The translations under genes and the position numbers were made by a program. Below are positions 1 to 10,423 of a DNA stretch of 64,000 nucleotides, piece by piece. The DNA lies in NCBI GenBank assembly GCA_014871385.1, contig CM026428.1, forward strand, positions 14,724,476 through 14,788,475, written 5' to 3'. Numbering within the stretch: position 1 is the first letter of the stretch; the number at the start of each line of letters is the position of its first letter. The stretch comes from Ceratodon purpureus. Its lineage: Eukaryota > Streptophyta > Bryopsida > Pseudoditrichales > Ditrichaceae. Below the pieces are notes generated by a model. It saw only the letters and a list, made by a program, of their open reading frames with translations. It searched no databases and was not told the DNA's origin.

Positions 1-925
1 AACTTTCTAAACTCTATAATGAGTTTTATATTGCTTCGGGTCATCAACATAATCCGTTTGCTTCATCGGGCCTTTATATGTTATGTGCGGGGACCTAATG
101 AGAAAGATAGCGTCAAGCCCTAGAATAAAGCCTTAGGGGCCTAATTTGAAAAAAATCAAGGAATCCTATTAGTTGAAATTTGAAGAATTAGGCCCAACCC
201 TCAATCCGGCCCCAAGTATAAACCAGCCCCAAGATGTCACACACCACAAGGAAAGATCAAGGCTCACTCACAAAAGCACTAGACGCCCCTCAAAGGTATA
301 ATTTTCCACCGTAACTTGGCCTGGCATGCATAGAAGGCTTGTGCAGAGCACAGGCCGCACCTGCCACTTGCAGCGAGCGCAACTAAAGACAAGCCGGAAC
401 TAAAATTCCACCACACCCCTCGCAATGTGAATGGATGATGCCGGTCTCTGCTCTGCGCCATTGGCCAACGGATCCCACTTCATGCTGATCTCCATGCACA
501 TCGCCAAGGTGTTGCCATTCCACCCTGCTTCCCTTCCTCACAGGCCACATGGCCTCCACATCCACAACACACGCTCCAATCCTCTTTTTCATCCGCCTCA
601 GGTTCCACTTGGAGCCCAAGCAGGCCTACAACGTAGTGCCCACTATCCACATCTCCATATACCCTGCCGAGTACCACCCAGTTATCACAGCAGTACCACC
701 CGGCCACCACCTGGGTGCCGTTCCAGTTTCATCCGGGTACGAAACCGAAAAGCGATCCTGCCTGGACGCACCGTGTTGATATAAGAAGTGGATTCTGAGA
801 CCAGCAGACACACAAACTTGTATCCAACATTCCAGGCATCGAATTGTGAATAGCATTCCAGTGTAGATATCAAGTGCACCGATAGCTCGCCTGATTTTCC
901 AGTTCCCCGTGTTCAATCTTCCACC

Positions 926-2312
926 ATGGCCGCTTCAGCATGCGCAGCACACACCGTGGCAGTCACGAGCTTGAGCTCGCCGGTCCATGCGAGCTCTAGC
1001 AATGTGGCCCAGCAGCCCAGCTCCCTGGGGTTGAAGAGGAACTTCACCGCCGGGTCGTCTGCTCTGGTACGAGATCCTTGCATGCATCTGCATTGTGATT
1101 GATTACCCCCCATGTACATCATACAGTAGGTCAGTTGTAGCTGGATTCGGCACTGCATGTTAGCGAACTCAATGAGTCATTGTCGGTAACTCTCTGTTTC
1201 TTGCCATGGCCACGATTGACCTAGAGTGATTGGTAATCATTGCGCGTCCACCGATTTCTGCAATACTGAGACATGTTGCAAACTGGCCGGAGATGTGCTG
1301 ATCCTCAATGTTGTGTATGATGCAGCATTCGGCCAGTCATTTCTCTGGCGTTCCCGTGACATCCTCGGGATATGTTGCAAAGGTAGAGTTCGAAACTCAG
1401 CAGCATATGTGGGTGCTATGCTTTACAACCTTATCGTCGTTATGTACTCGTCACAATGGAATTGTTGTCATGCAAAATTTTGTATTGGAGCACCTGCCTA
1501 GTAATCAATTTACATCAATTGAACAATAAACTATCTGGGAGTTTGGTGGCTTGACACAAATTGGGACACATATCAAGCTGTCAGATTTTGGTTGAATTGC
1601 TGAATCCGTTCAATGCTCAAATTTCAGCACGGCCGGAGAGGCTAGTAATAACGTTGGTCACGGATGAATTTACTGAATTTGCTGAAAATCGCAGGAGAGG
1701 AGAGAAGGTGGATCCGTCCAGGTCAAGGCCACCGCCAACACGGTGAAGGTCGGCGCGGACATCATCGACAAGGTGAAGCAGGACCACAAGGAGCTGGAGG
1801 AGGCATACTCCAACTACAAGAAGTTCCACAAGCAGGGCGACGAGGAGGAGGCCAACAAGTGGTTCAACCAATTCGTGTGGGAGGTGTCCCGCCACTCCGT
1901 GACGGAGGAGCTCGTCCTGTACCCGTTGATCGCATTGCAGGGGGAGAAGGGCCAGAAGCTGGCGGACCAGTCGCGCGAGGAGCACCAGGAGGCCAAGAAC
2001 ATGCTGGCGGAGATCCAGGGGATCAACGACCCCGACCTGTTCGAGAAGAAGTTCGACAACATCATGGCGGTCCTGCGCAAGCACATCGACTTCGAGGAGA
2101 AGGAGGACCTGGAGTATCTGAAGCAGCACGTGGACCAGGCCGGGCGCGAGGCTGCCGGAACGACGTTCGCATTGGGCAAGAACCTGGTGCCCACGAAGCC
2201 GCATGCGGCGGTGCCGAACAAGTCTGCTGCGCTGGAGGCGGCGCTGGGGCTGTTCGTGACGCCCATCGACAACCTGCGCAACATCTTCGAGAAGTTCCCC
2301 AACCAGAACTAG
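926..2312 (+). CDS. Plastid-targeted-like hemerythrin / HHE-domain protein (two exons)
   Basis: Exon 1 is 926-1066 and exon 2 is 1722-2312; the 655-bp intron 1067-1721 has GT and AG ends and phase 0, giving 243 residues. Exon 1 encodes 47 Ser/Ala-rich residues almost free of acidic residues, like a chloroplast transit peptide. Exon 2 encodes a four-helix HHE domain with every expected di-iron ligand: H69, H105 and E109 (HxxxE), H135, H168 and E172 (HxxxE). Hemerythrins bind O2, NO or iron through a di-iron centre; which applies here is unknown. A C-terminal tail (about 180-243) ends in FEKFPNQN. Exon 2 is GC-rich with strong codon bias, unlike its AT-rich surroundings, so it looks functional. 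It has no in-frame Met near its start, which supports joining it to exon 1. The ATG sits in CCACCATGG, a good start context. A weak TATA-like GATATAAG lies near 778. Transit peptide and start are inferred; the HHE assignment is firm. Confidence 0.82.
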
Positions 2313-3825
2313 GTGTGGCGCAGATTTTAGTCGGTCGAGTGTAAATGTGGCTCGTCGACCTGGACGCTGCTCCGCTCGATGAACATGAGCGATCAGTAGA
2401 CTCTGGGAAGAGGGCCGTGATTTGAACCACTGTGTATATGTACCATTTCCATATGTGAGAAATCAATTTTTGGCAGGGTCCGCCCTATCATTTTTCCGAA
2501 AGTAGCTGCTCCGTTCAACACTTCGAAGGCTCTGTCTCTCGTGTGTAAGGATGGAATGTCTAGCGATCGTATCTCGCTTGAATGGTGAGGATGAGTATTG
2601 AGAAACTGTTGTTCAGAAAGCTTTGAACGAGTGAGAATCTTTGTTGGAAGGGAATGAGGTAGATTGTCTTGCTTGATTACTGAGGATGAGAATTGAGAGT
2701 CTGATTGGGAATTAATGGAAGGTGGGGATGTTTATCAATTTATGTTGCTAGATTCTAAAAGTGGAAATTTTTATCATGGATGGAAATTTTTATCATGGGT
2801 AGTTATGTGTCTTGTTTAAATATTATTGTGAATTGTGAAGTGGAGGTTTGTCCAAATGGTGGATGAGTATAGCATTCCTTTTAATATAGAAGGTGGAATA
2901 TCTATTGCATCAAATTGAAAATAAGGGTTTGTCATTTAATCACAATTATATGTTTTTAAAATGATGTGAAGTAGAATAGTAAAGACTTGTTATCTTGGAA
3001 AAAAAGATGGTAAAGATCAATCATTTGAATAGAAGATTAAAATGTATATCAAAATTGGAGAAAGTCTATGAAGACTAAATTTGGCTTCTTTGCAGAATTT
3101 GAAAATGCTTCAAAGAAAAATAGGTCAAAGTGATCAAACAAATCATTTACAATTTGATCAAAATGTGACCAATGACACATTAGTTAGGAGGAGGGCTATA
3201 GTCATTAAACAAGTTACTTAATTATATTTCCAATGAATACTAGTGTAGTCCATTGTTCATTTGGATAAGTTTATTTGAATTACAATAGACTTCTAATAAC
3301 TTCAAGATACATTGTCTATTCTTGTATGTATAATACATCTATGCTTGTAAGTACTTATGATTCTTTAGCTAAGGTTGCAAGAATCAAATTTTGATAGACA
3401 AGTCCAAGTTCTTTATGAGCATTTACTATTCAAATATATATATATGATCCTATCACTTATTTTCTTATATTAGTATATGTTGAATGTGATACATACATAG
3501 CATTTAACCTCCAAAGTTCTGAGGGTATTTTTCATCAAAACTGCCTCAAAACAACCCTTCTTGAAAGCAAGGTGGATTCTGCAAACCTAGGGTCTTTTAA
3601 AGTACATCTAACCATAAGATCTTTTAGCTAACTTTTATGTCTACATATCTACAAAATCTCATGCACTCGTTCCTCACCAATTGCAAGATCGTAACATTTA
3701 AAGTTGAAAAACATGTTTTTTTTTCCTGCGATAAAGGAGTTATCAGAGTTTTGAAGGCCCGAAAAACCATTTTGTAAAGTAGATATGAGATGAGTCTCTC
3801 CATATTCTTGTTCCTAAGTGAGTTA
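2313..3825. other. 3' flank of hemerythrin gene and AT-rich intergenic DNA
   Basis: The first ~150 bp after the stop probably form the 3' UTR. The remainder becomes steadily more AT-rich. I see no open frame, RNA gene or repeat that I can name. Confidence 0.5.
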
Positions 3826-4153
3826 GGTACACATTAGTGGAAATTTGGGGTCTCCAAAGGGCCTTTGGGTTTCCCACGTGTCTAAAAATTTGGCCTAGCC
3901 CGTGCAGTTTATTCGTTGGCATCCAAGGTGCCAGCAGGTCGCCAAATCGGTGTTTGGGGGTCCAGCCAATAGGTGCTAGCGAAGGCGTGTGCCACTGCTG
4001 TCACCCCATCGGTCAGTAGCGGATTGTGCTGTCAACGGGCAGGATATCCACTAATGAGATTACTTAGAGGGGCATGCGTGGGCAGCAAGTTCACCTACCT
4101 TCGGGCTGTCTTACAAGGCCCTTTGGAGACCCCACATTTCCTCTAATGTGTCC
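3826..4153. mobile_element. Small inverted-repeat (MITE-like) element
   Basis: About 328 bp bounded by imperfect inverted repeats of ~37 bp. The left arm (3826-3863) and right arm (4117-4153) share ACACATTAG, then GGAAAT, then TGGGGTCTCCAAAGGGCC. The interior is GC-richer than its surroundings and has no coding potential. No clear target duplication is visible, so the superfamily is unknown. Confidence 0.6.
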
Positions 4154-4782
4154 AAAAAATATCAAAAACGTTGTGGAAGGTTGCCAAAATAATCATTTTC
4201 TGCTAGGGGGTATGCTGAAATTCACAAACAAAGGCTGTTTTTTGACAATAAAAATAGCATATGAAAAAATTTTGGATTGAAAATCCGAACCATGGGAACA
4301 TGCTCTACTGCCGTTTCTATATATAGAAATTTTTATTTTTGAAAATCATTAAAATCTCAATTTTTGGTGGAATTTCAAAGTTTTGTCTTTGGGCAGATTT
4401 TAGCAGATTTTGGCAATTTTGGGCAGTTTTGGGCAGAATTTGTTGCATTCAGAGTGGCTAAGAGCTTGCCCAAAGTTTGGCTGAATGCAGCTTTTGACAC
4501 TCAAAACTCCGTAAATTTTTTCAATATGTTCAAAAAAAATTAGAAAATTCTACACAAACCTCTTCAAAATGCCTATCTACATTATTTTTTTCAAAGATTT
4601 ACAAATTAAATTGGAATTCTAGGAACCTCCCCAAATATTTAAAAAAAAAGCCCATTCCAAGACAATTGTCCTTTAGGGATTAAATCGTTTTACAATCTAA
4701 AATTCTCTCTTTTTTAAATTGATAATTGTTATGTTTACACTTTTACATATATCTACATCAAGCTACTTTTGCCCAATTTAAG
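4154..4782. other. AT-rich intergenic DNA, no gene seen
   Basis: Contains short diverged repeats of the TTTTGGGCAGATTTT type around 4390-4440. No open frame of interest. Confidence 0.5.
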
Positions 4783-4790
4783 GTGCTATA
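4783..4790 (+). repeat. Left 8-bp target-site duplication of the hAT-like element
   Basis: GTGCTATA directly abuts the terminus CAGGGTTGTC and recurs exactly at 16542-16549. Confidence 0.8.
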
Positions 4791-4800
4791 CAGGGTTGTC

Positions 4801-5080
4801 ACGGACGTCCGAGACGCTCGGGACGTGGGGACGTCCGCGGACGTCCGCCAGCGCCACAGGACGTCCTGTGACTTAGAAAAAAAAAATCACCCGCACAGGT
4901 TTCACCCCGAGGTGAAACCACACATTGAACGCGGGGGGAGGGGTTGCGGGAGCAGAAAGCGGCCGTCGCCGCGGAGAGGGGCCGTCGCCGCGGTGGGGGG
5001 GGCGTCCCCGGCGACGGCCCCTTGCCGTCGCCGCGGAGGGGAGGCCGTCCCCGGCAACGGCCGCGGAGACGGCCGCAAAT
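4801..5080. repeat. Left GC-rich subterminal array of the hAT-like element
   Basis: Four copies of the palindrome GGACGTCC occur between 4803 and 4866, one inside the 16-bp perfect palindrome CACAGGACGTCCTGTG (4855-4870). A hairpin GTTTCACC/GGTGAAAC follows at 4899-4918, then repeated GGCCGTCGCCGCGG-type units to about 5080. The GC content is far above the flanks. Such subterminal repeats are usual transposase-binding regions; that role is inferred. Confidence 0.65.
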
Positions 5081-5885
5081 TTTTTAAAAAAAAATCCCGA
5101 ATCTTAAAATCTTCATAACTTCTTCAAAACGTATCCAAATCGGGCTTATGAGGTGTTTTTTGGCATCTACATTTCCTGTAGATGCCAAAAAACATCTCAT
5201 AAGTCCAATTTGGACAAGTTTTGAAGAAGTCACGGGAATTTGGAGATTTCGGGGAGTTGAGGGGACGGCCGTCGGTGGAGACGGGGGGGGGCCGACCCCG
5301 GTGACGGCCGTGGAGACGGCCCCCCGTCCGCTTGGAGGCGGGGTCTCGCATGGCCTTCCTTCTTCTCTTGCGTTTTCTCTAGAGACGGCCTCCCCTCCCC
5401 TCCTTCCCTCGTCCAACCTTTGACAGAATTATTCTATTTCTAGATACTCTAAAAACAAAATCAATACGGAATTAGAAATTTCAGACATATCCCCGAAATC
5501 ATGGAAAGTGCCCAAAAGATTTTGTAATCCGGATTGTGGGATCCGCCTTGATGTTGGGGTATATTTTAGAAGGAGATATTTATGCCGTTCAATTGTTGGT
5601 GCTCTACTTTGGTTTGCAAACATAATCTCAATGTCTAGAAGGAAGATTACATTTGTTTTGGAAATGAAATTATGGCCCATGGGCCTATAGAAGAGGGAGG
5701 TATACAATGGGTGGTACAACTTAAAAGGTAATGAGAAGCTAATAAAAAATAATATTCTTTTATTTGTAGACATTATTTCGTTAGGTAATAAAATTAAAGG
5801 AGAACTCGACATGGATTTCTCTTACATTAATATGACAAGTTTGTATGTTTTTGGCTTTAATTTTATAAGGCAAGACAAATCCTTT
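5046..5885 (+). repeat. Left arm of ~0.84-kb internal inverted repeat
   Basis: Matches the reverse complement of about 8236-9080 with few differences. A 127-codon open frame at 5429-5812 (minus) recurs at 8309-8692 (plus) with about four changed residues. That open frame is probably not a gene: it resembles no family I know, and its conservation is explained by the shared repeat. The arm contains its own hairpin at about 5115-5230. Confidence 0.85.
5115..5230. repeat. Hairpin nested inside the left arm
   Basis: Arms of about 50 bp pair around a 5-base loop; the core is TTTTTTGGCATCTACA, TTTCC, TGTAGATGCCAAAAAA. The outer parts pair AACTTCTTCAAAAC with GTTTTGAAGAAGT. The same hairpin recurs in the right arm at about 8893-9008. 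Confidence 0.8.
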
Positions 5886-6538
5886 TTTCTATGAAAATGC
5901 TCTTTTCCTAATTAATTGCTTTCTTGGGTATTTAAAATTATGCCCACTGTAGTTTGTATATCTTAGTGTTATTGAACTTATTTCTTATGTTTTCAAATAC
6001 CATTTTATTGTAGGTAATTATAATTAACTATTTTCCAATTATTGTCTCGTGCTTTATCTAATCCTTTAATCTTTAAGAAAAAAGTCCTTTCTAAGTTGGA
6101 TATTTTTATTTAGTTTCTTCTTTTGCCATAATGTTATCACCATGACATGGTTTTTTCTATTCACTTCATACTCCTCATTTCTTCTTGTATGTCATTTCCA
6201 CTCTTGCAATTATTATAATTATTTTTTATTTGATCTTTTATTCTAATTATCTTTTTGATTTATTATTACCTCTCATGTACTTTTTTTATTTTTTGTTTTT
6301 TCCCTTGATATCTATCTTCTCTATACACATCTATTTCCTTCAAACCTTTTCCCATTGTAGTTTGTCTGTCTCGCGTTTATTTTTTATGTTTCATTTACTG
6401 TCATATTATATTTTATTTCAATTGTCTGTTTTTTATTATTGTCTTGTACATAATATAATCCCCTAATCTTTTATTTATTTTTCCTTCCTTCCAATAGGCA
6501 AAAGTAAAAAGATAGAATGGGAGACAGATTAGAGGAAT
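5886..6538. other. AT-rich interior of the hAT-like element, left part
   Basis: T-rich sequence with no credible gene. Open frames here are low-complexity Phe/Leu/Ile runs. Confidence 0.5.
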
Positions 6539-7275
6539 GGGGGGAAGCACAATAAAGTGGACCACCAAGTGCAATATGTGATCACTAGGAAGTGAATATG
6601 AAGTGTGCTGTTTTTTATAGCTCAAAGCTGATTTTGAGCATTTTGGTGTAGTTTTTGAGCATTTTAGTCACTTTTTAAGGTGTCATAAGGTATCTTACAC
6701 ACATCTCCATGAAAAAAAAATCTTCAATTGAAACTTAATTTGACCCCTAGTTCTAAATCATGAAAATGAACTTATCCAAAGTCTTGATTTCTTCATTTGG
6801 GGTCCTCTATTGTCTTTAGAGGATGTTTTTTCCAATTTAAAAAACAATGTTCGGTGAAAAAAACCTCACAAAAAGTTTCACCGAAAACAGTGTTTTAAAA
6901 ACGTCCCGGGGATACTTTTTGCCAATCTAGGATTGCAAACACGGCCACCTAGATCATTTCTACAAGCGCAATGTACAAATAAAGGGCCCCACAAAGTCAG
7001 AAGTGAATTCTGTCAAAACTACAATGTAATACGGTCACTTTTCCAAATGACTGCATTCACTTTGTTCAACTTTGTGGTGTTCATAGAGGTGTCTCAACTC
7101 AACAACTACGAACGCAAATTTTGGAAGTTGTAGTACATCAAGTCTACTTTCCGTATCCCAAACTTAATTTCCCATCAAGAAGTTTTAGATGCCACTTTCT
7201 AGTGTGTTTACACAACAGGCTGAAATTGGCAATGAGCTAAGCACTTTTGTGGTCCACTTTATTGTGCTTCCCCCC
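6539..7275 (+). mobile_element. ~737-bp non-autonomous TIR element, copy 1 (4-bp duplication)
   Basis: Begins GGGGGGAAGCACAATAAAGT and ends with the inverted form ACTTTATTGTGCTTCCCCCC. The TIR is at least 27 bp and its similarity continues further inward. The 4-bp direct repeat GAAT flanks it (6535-6538 and 7276-7279). A second copy at 31446-32185 has the same orientation and structure with a different 4-bp duplication, so the boundaries are secure. The interior carries the repeated phrase TTTTGAGCATTTT and no transposase. Four-bp duplications occur in a few superfamilies such as Sola and Ginger; I cannot assign one. Confidence 0.85.
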
Positions 7276-7279
7276 GAAT

Positions 7280-8235
7280 ATTAAATAAATAAATAGATGA
7301 TGGGAGAGGAATGGAAGGATAGGAAAATGAGAAGATAAAATGGAAGAATAATGTTAAGATAAAAAACTAAAGAGACGATAGAATGGAAAAATAGTGTAAT
7401 AATAAAAAGTTAAGAGTATAGAATGGAATAATAGTGTAATAATAAAATAACAAGAAGATAGAATGGAAGGCAAATGGAAAAAGTATAAAAATAAAAGGTA
7501 GAATCGGAGACTAAGGAAAGAATACAAAATAATTAAATACTTAAATAAATAAATAAATAAACAAATATAAATTTTTGGCTATGAAGTATGTGTTTGTATT
7601 TCCACATTTAGATGAATCCACATGTTATGTCTTTCATTCATAAAAATAATGATTATGAATCACCTTTAAGATGGAAAAAAATCATAAGTCTCAGAATAAA
7701 AAATTGACGAGATTTGTTAAACTTTAAGCCATATAGACTCGGTGTTTGTCTAAAAGGAATGGAAGGCAAACAATGTGGCATTCACTTGCCCAAGTACTCA
7801 AATGTAATACTAGCATATCTTTCATTTCAAAAGCAAGAAACAGTTCTCTTAATGTCAACTCCCAAACCTTCAAAATTCACTCACCTTTTAAAATTAAACA
7901 TCCACCCTTGTCAGATTGCTTGGTTTTTTAATTAATTAATCAATTTATTTATTATTAGAACTAAAATTTGTTGTATTTAAATTTCTATCCTCTATTACTT
8001 ATAATGAATTTTTTGTCCACCATCTTCGACTTCTAATTCAACTTTACAATCCTCAATTCTATTTAATGTGTCCTCCAACCTCCTTCACACAATTTCAACC
8101 TCTATCTAATTTGATTTGAAATCTAATTTCTAAGTATTACGTCCTCTACAACATACCTTCCAAATCCTCTCATTCAAATTCATTTCTAAATTTCAAGTTT
8201 ATCCTTTATTTAATTCCAATGTTCCATTTATGGAA
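7280..8235. other. AT-rich interior of the hAT-like element, right part
   Basis: 7300-7520 holds degenerate tandem units of ~40-50 bp built on GAATGGAA and AATAGTGTAATAATAAAA. The rest is AT-rich with no credible gene. Confidence 0.5.
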
Positions 8236-9080
8236 AAGGGATTTGTCTTGCCATATAAAATTAAAGCCAAAAACATACAAACTTGTCATATTAATGTAAG
8301 AGAAATCCATGTCGAGTTCTCCTTTAATTTTATTACCTAACGAAATAATGTCTTCAAATAAAAGAATATTATTTTTTATAAGCTTCTCATTACCTTTTAA
8401 GTTGTACCCCCCATCGTATACCTCCCTCGTCTATAGGCCCATGGGCCATAATTTCATTTCCAAAACAAATGTAATCTTCCTTCTAGACATTGAGATTATG
8501 TTTGCAAACCAAAGTAGAGCACCAACAATTGAACGGCATAAATATCTCCTTCTAAAATATACCCCAACATCAAGGCGGATCCCACAATCCGGATTACAAA
8601 ATCTTTTGGGCACTTTCCATGATTTCGGGGATATGTCTGAAATTTCTAATTCCGTATTGATTTTGTTTTTAGAGTATCTAGAAATAGAATAATTCTGTCA
8701 AAGGTTGGACGAGGGAAGGAGGGGAGGGGAGGCCGTCTCTAGAGAAAACGCAAGAGAAGAAGGAAGGCCATGCGAGACCCCGCCTCCAAGCGGACGGGGG
8801 GCCGTCTCCGCGGCCGTCACCGGGGTCGGCCCCCCCCCCCCGTCTCCGCCGACGGCCGACCCCTCAACTTCCCGAAATCTCCAAATTCCCGTAACTTCTT
8901 CAAAACTTGTCCAAATTGGACTTATGAGATGTTTTTTGGCATCTACAGGAAATGTAGATGCCAAAAAACACCTCATAAGCCCGATTTGGATACGTTTTGA
9001 AGAAGTTATGAAGATTTTAAGATTCGGGATTTTTTTTTTTTCATTTGCGGCCGTCCCCGCGGCCGTCGCCGGGGACGGCC
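8236..9080 (-). repeat. Right arm of ~0.84-kb internal inverted repeat
   Basis: Reverse complement of about 5046-5885. It carries the same nested hairpin and the same 127-codon shadow frame (8309-8692). The two arms enclose an AT-rich spacer of about 2.35 kb, so a read-through transcript could fold into a long double-stranded RNA. Confidence 0.85.
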
Positions 9081-9406
9081 GCGTCTCCACACGGTCGCCC
9101 ACGCGGACGGCCGCGTCTCCACACGGTCGCCCACGCGGACGGCCGCGGGATCGGGCGGCCCTCTGCGGCCAACCATGCCGGTCGCGGGCCGTCCGATCCC
9201 GCGGCCGTCGCCGTGGCCGACCGCGGGGACGGCCACGGGGACGGCCGCGGAATCCGACGGCCCGCGGTCGGCCGCGGCGATCGGGCGGTCCCCGATGGCT
9301 CGCGCCGGGGTCGATCCGGGCTGTCAGATCCCGCGGCCGTCCCCGTGGCCGTCGCCGCGATCGGCCACGGTGACGGCCGCGGGATTTGACGGCCTAGGAG
9401 GGCCGC
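9050..9406. repeat. Right GC-rich subterminal array, inner part
   Basis: Dense GACGGCCGCGG / GGCCGTCGCCG units on both strands, including a direct duplication of about 36 bp (GTCTCCACACGGTCGCCCAC repeated near 9082 and 9114). The array is interrupted by the Gypsy insertion at 9407 and resumes at 16271. Open frames here are Arg/Pro/Gly shadows of the repeat. Confidence 0.7.
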
Positions 9407-9898
9407 TGTCACGCTCCAAACTTAGTCGCTCGTTCCTCACGAGTCCAAGTCCGTCGCGGCGCTCCTAATTACCTGCAAAACAACAAGTCCCGTTAGTTCA
9501 CTTACTCCGGGGTGTCCTCCACTCCGGGGTGTGTTCACTCACGGGACCACTCCTTAGTCAGACTCTCTAAGACTAACTAAGTCTAACCCTCGCGGCCTAC
9601 CCCCACGGGACAAACCCGGGTGCAGGTGAGGCGCCTTAAGCATTCGCTAGCAAGGTTTCCCTTATCTAGCTCCCACCTCAACTATCCGTCACTCGTCACT
9701 TGACTTCGCGCCGTCTAGCCCGCTTTAGGCCCTCAAGGCCAAGGTCCGCCTACCGACCCCAACAAGGGTCATCCCAACCGGCGTCAACCTTACTCGTTGC
9801 TCACCCACTCCGGGGTGAGCCACCACTCTACTAAGCCCCGGTCACTACTCCGGGGTGCCCCTTAGTCACAGTCGTGTTTCTAACTTATGGTCGTGACA
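9407..9898 (-). repeat. 3' LTR of Gypsy element 1
   Basis: 492 bp, starting TGTCACG and ending CGTGACA. Contains several CTCCGGGGTG motifs. Appears identical to 15779-16270. Confidence 0.95.
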
Positions 9899-9909
9899 CC
9901 CTCCCCCCA
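9899..9909 (-). promoter_or_regulatory. Polypurine tract of Gypsy element 1
   Basis: Minus strand reads TGGGGGGAGGG directly before the 3' LTR, as expected for the plus-strand DNA primer. Confidence 0.8.
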
Positions 9910-10423
9910 CAAGAAGAAGGGGTGACGTCCTCGTCACGCACTAACCTAGTTCCTCGAGGTTATAACTCCCTCTTATGGAACTTTACATTGTGGTTCAGTG
10001 ATTCTCCTTTCTAGTCTAACCTAAGCCTTTTCATAGTCCGCTCGTTACTTTGCCTTGCCATGGCAAAACCATACTTCAAGTTAAGATTGACCCTCAAGAG
10101 GATCCCCATCCATATGGTGGATTTACAAGGCCATGGATTTGGCTTTAAGGGATCTTTTACACACTCATAGGTGCTTTTCCAGAGTCCCGTTCCTTCTTCA
10201 CCACTTGGACATGGGAGCGACCCATGCGTCGCGCCAGGAGCGACTCGAAGGAGCGCAAGCGCCACCAACTTACTTGGCCAGTAGTAAGCACCCTCTTACA
10301 AGAACTAACTTAGTTCCCCTTCGAGAGCTTCCACTTTTGCGGCGTCCGTTCTATTGTTTATCCAAGCTTCATATCTTTGCTTCAGTTCTTCCGTTTTGTT
10401 AGCAACAAGGAGAGTTGGCCGCT

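Noticed and set aside
1617-2204. 195-codon minus-strand frame and a 226-codon plus frame from 1664
   Set aside because: Shadows of the GC-rich hemerythrin exon; the HHE frame has the motifs.
5429-5812. 127-codon open frame conserved at 8309-8692
   Set aside because: Both copies lie in the inverted arms, so conservation follows from the repeat; there are no motifs and low-complexity neighbours.
8705-9468. Long Arg/Pro/Gly-rich open frames
   Set aside because: Open in several frames on both strands because of the GC-rich repeat units; not coding.
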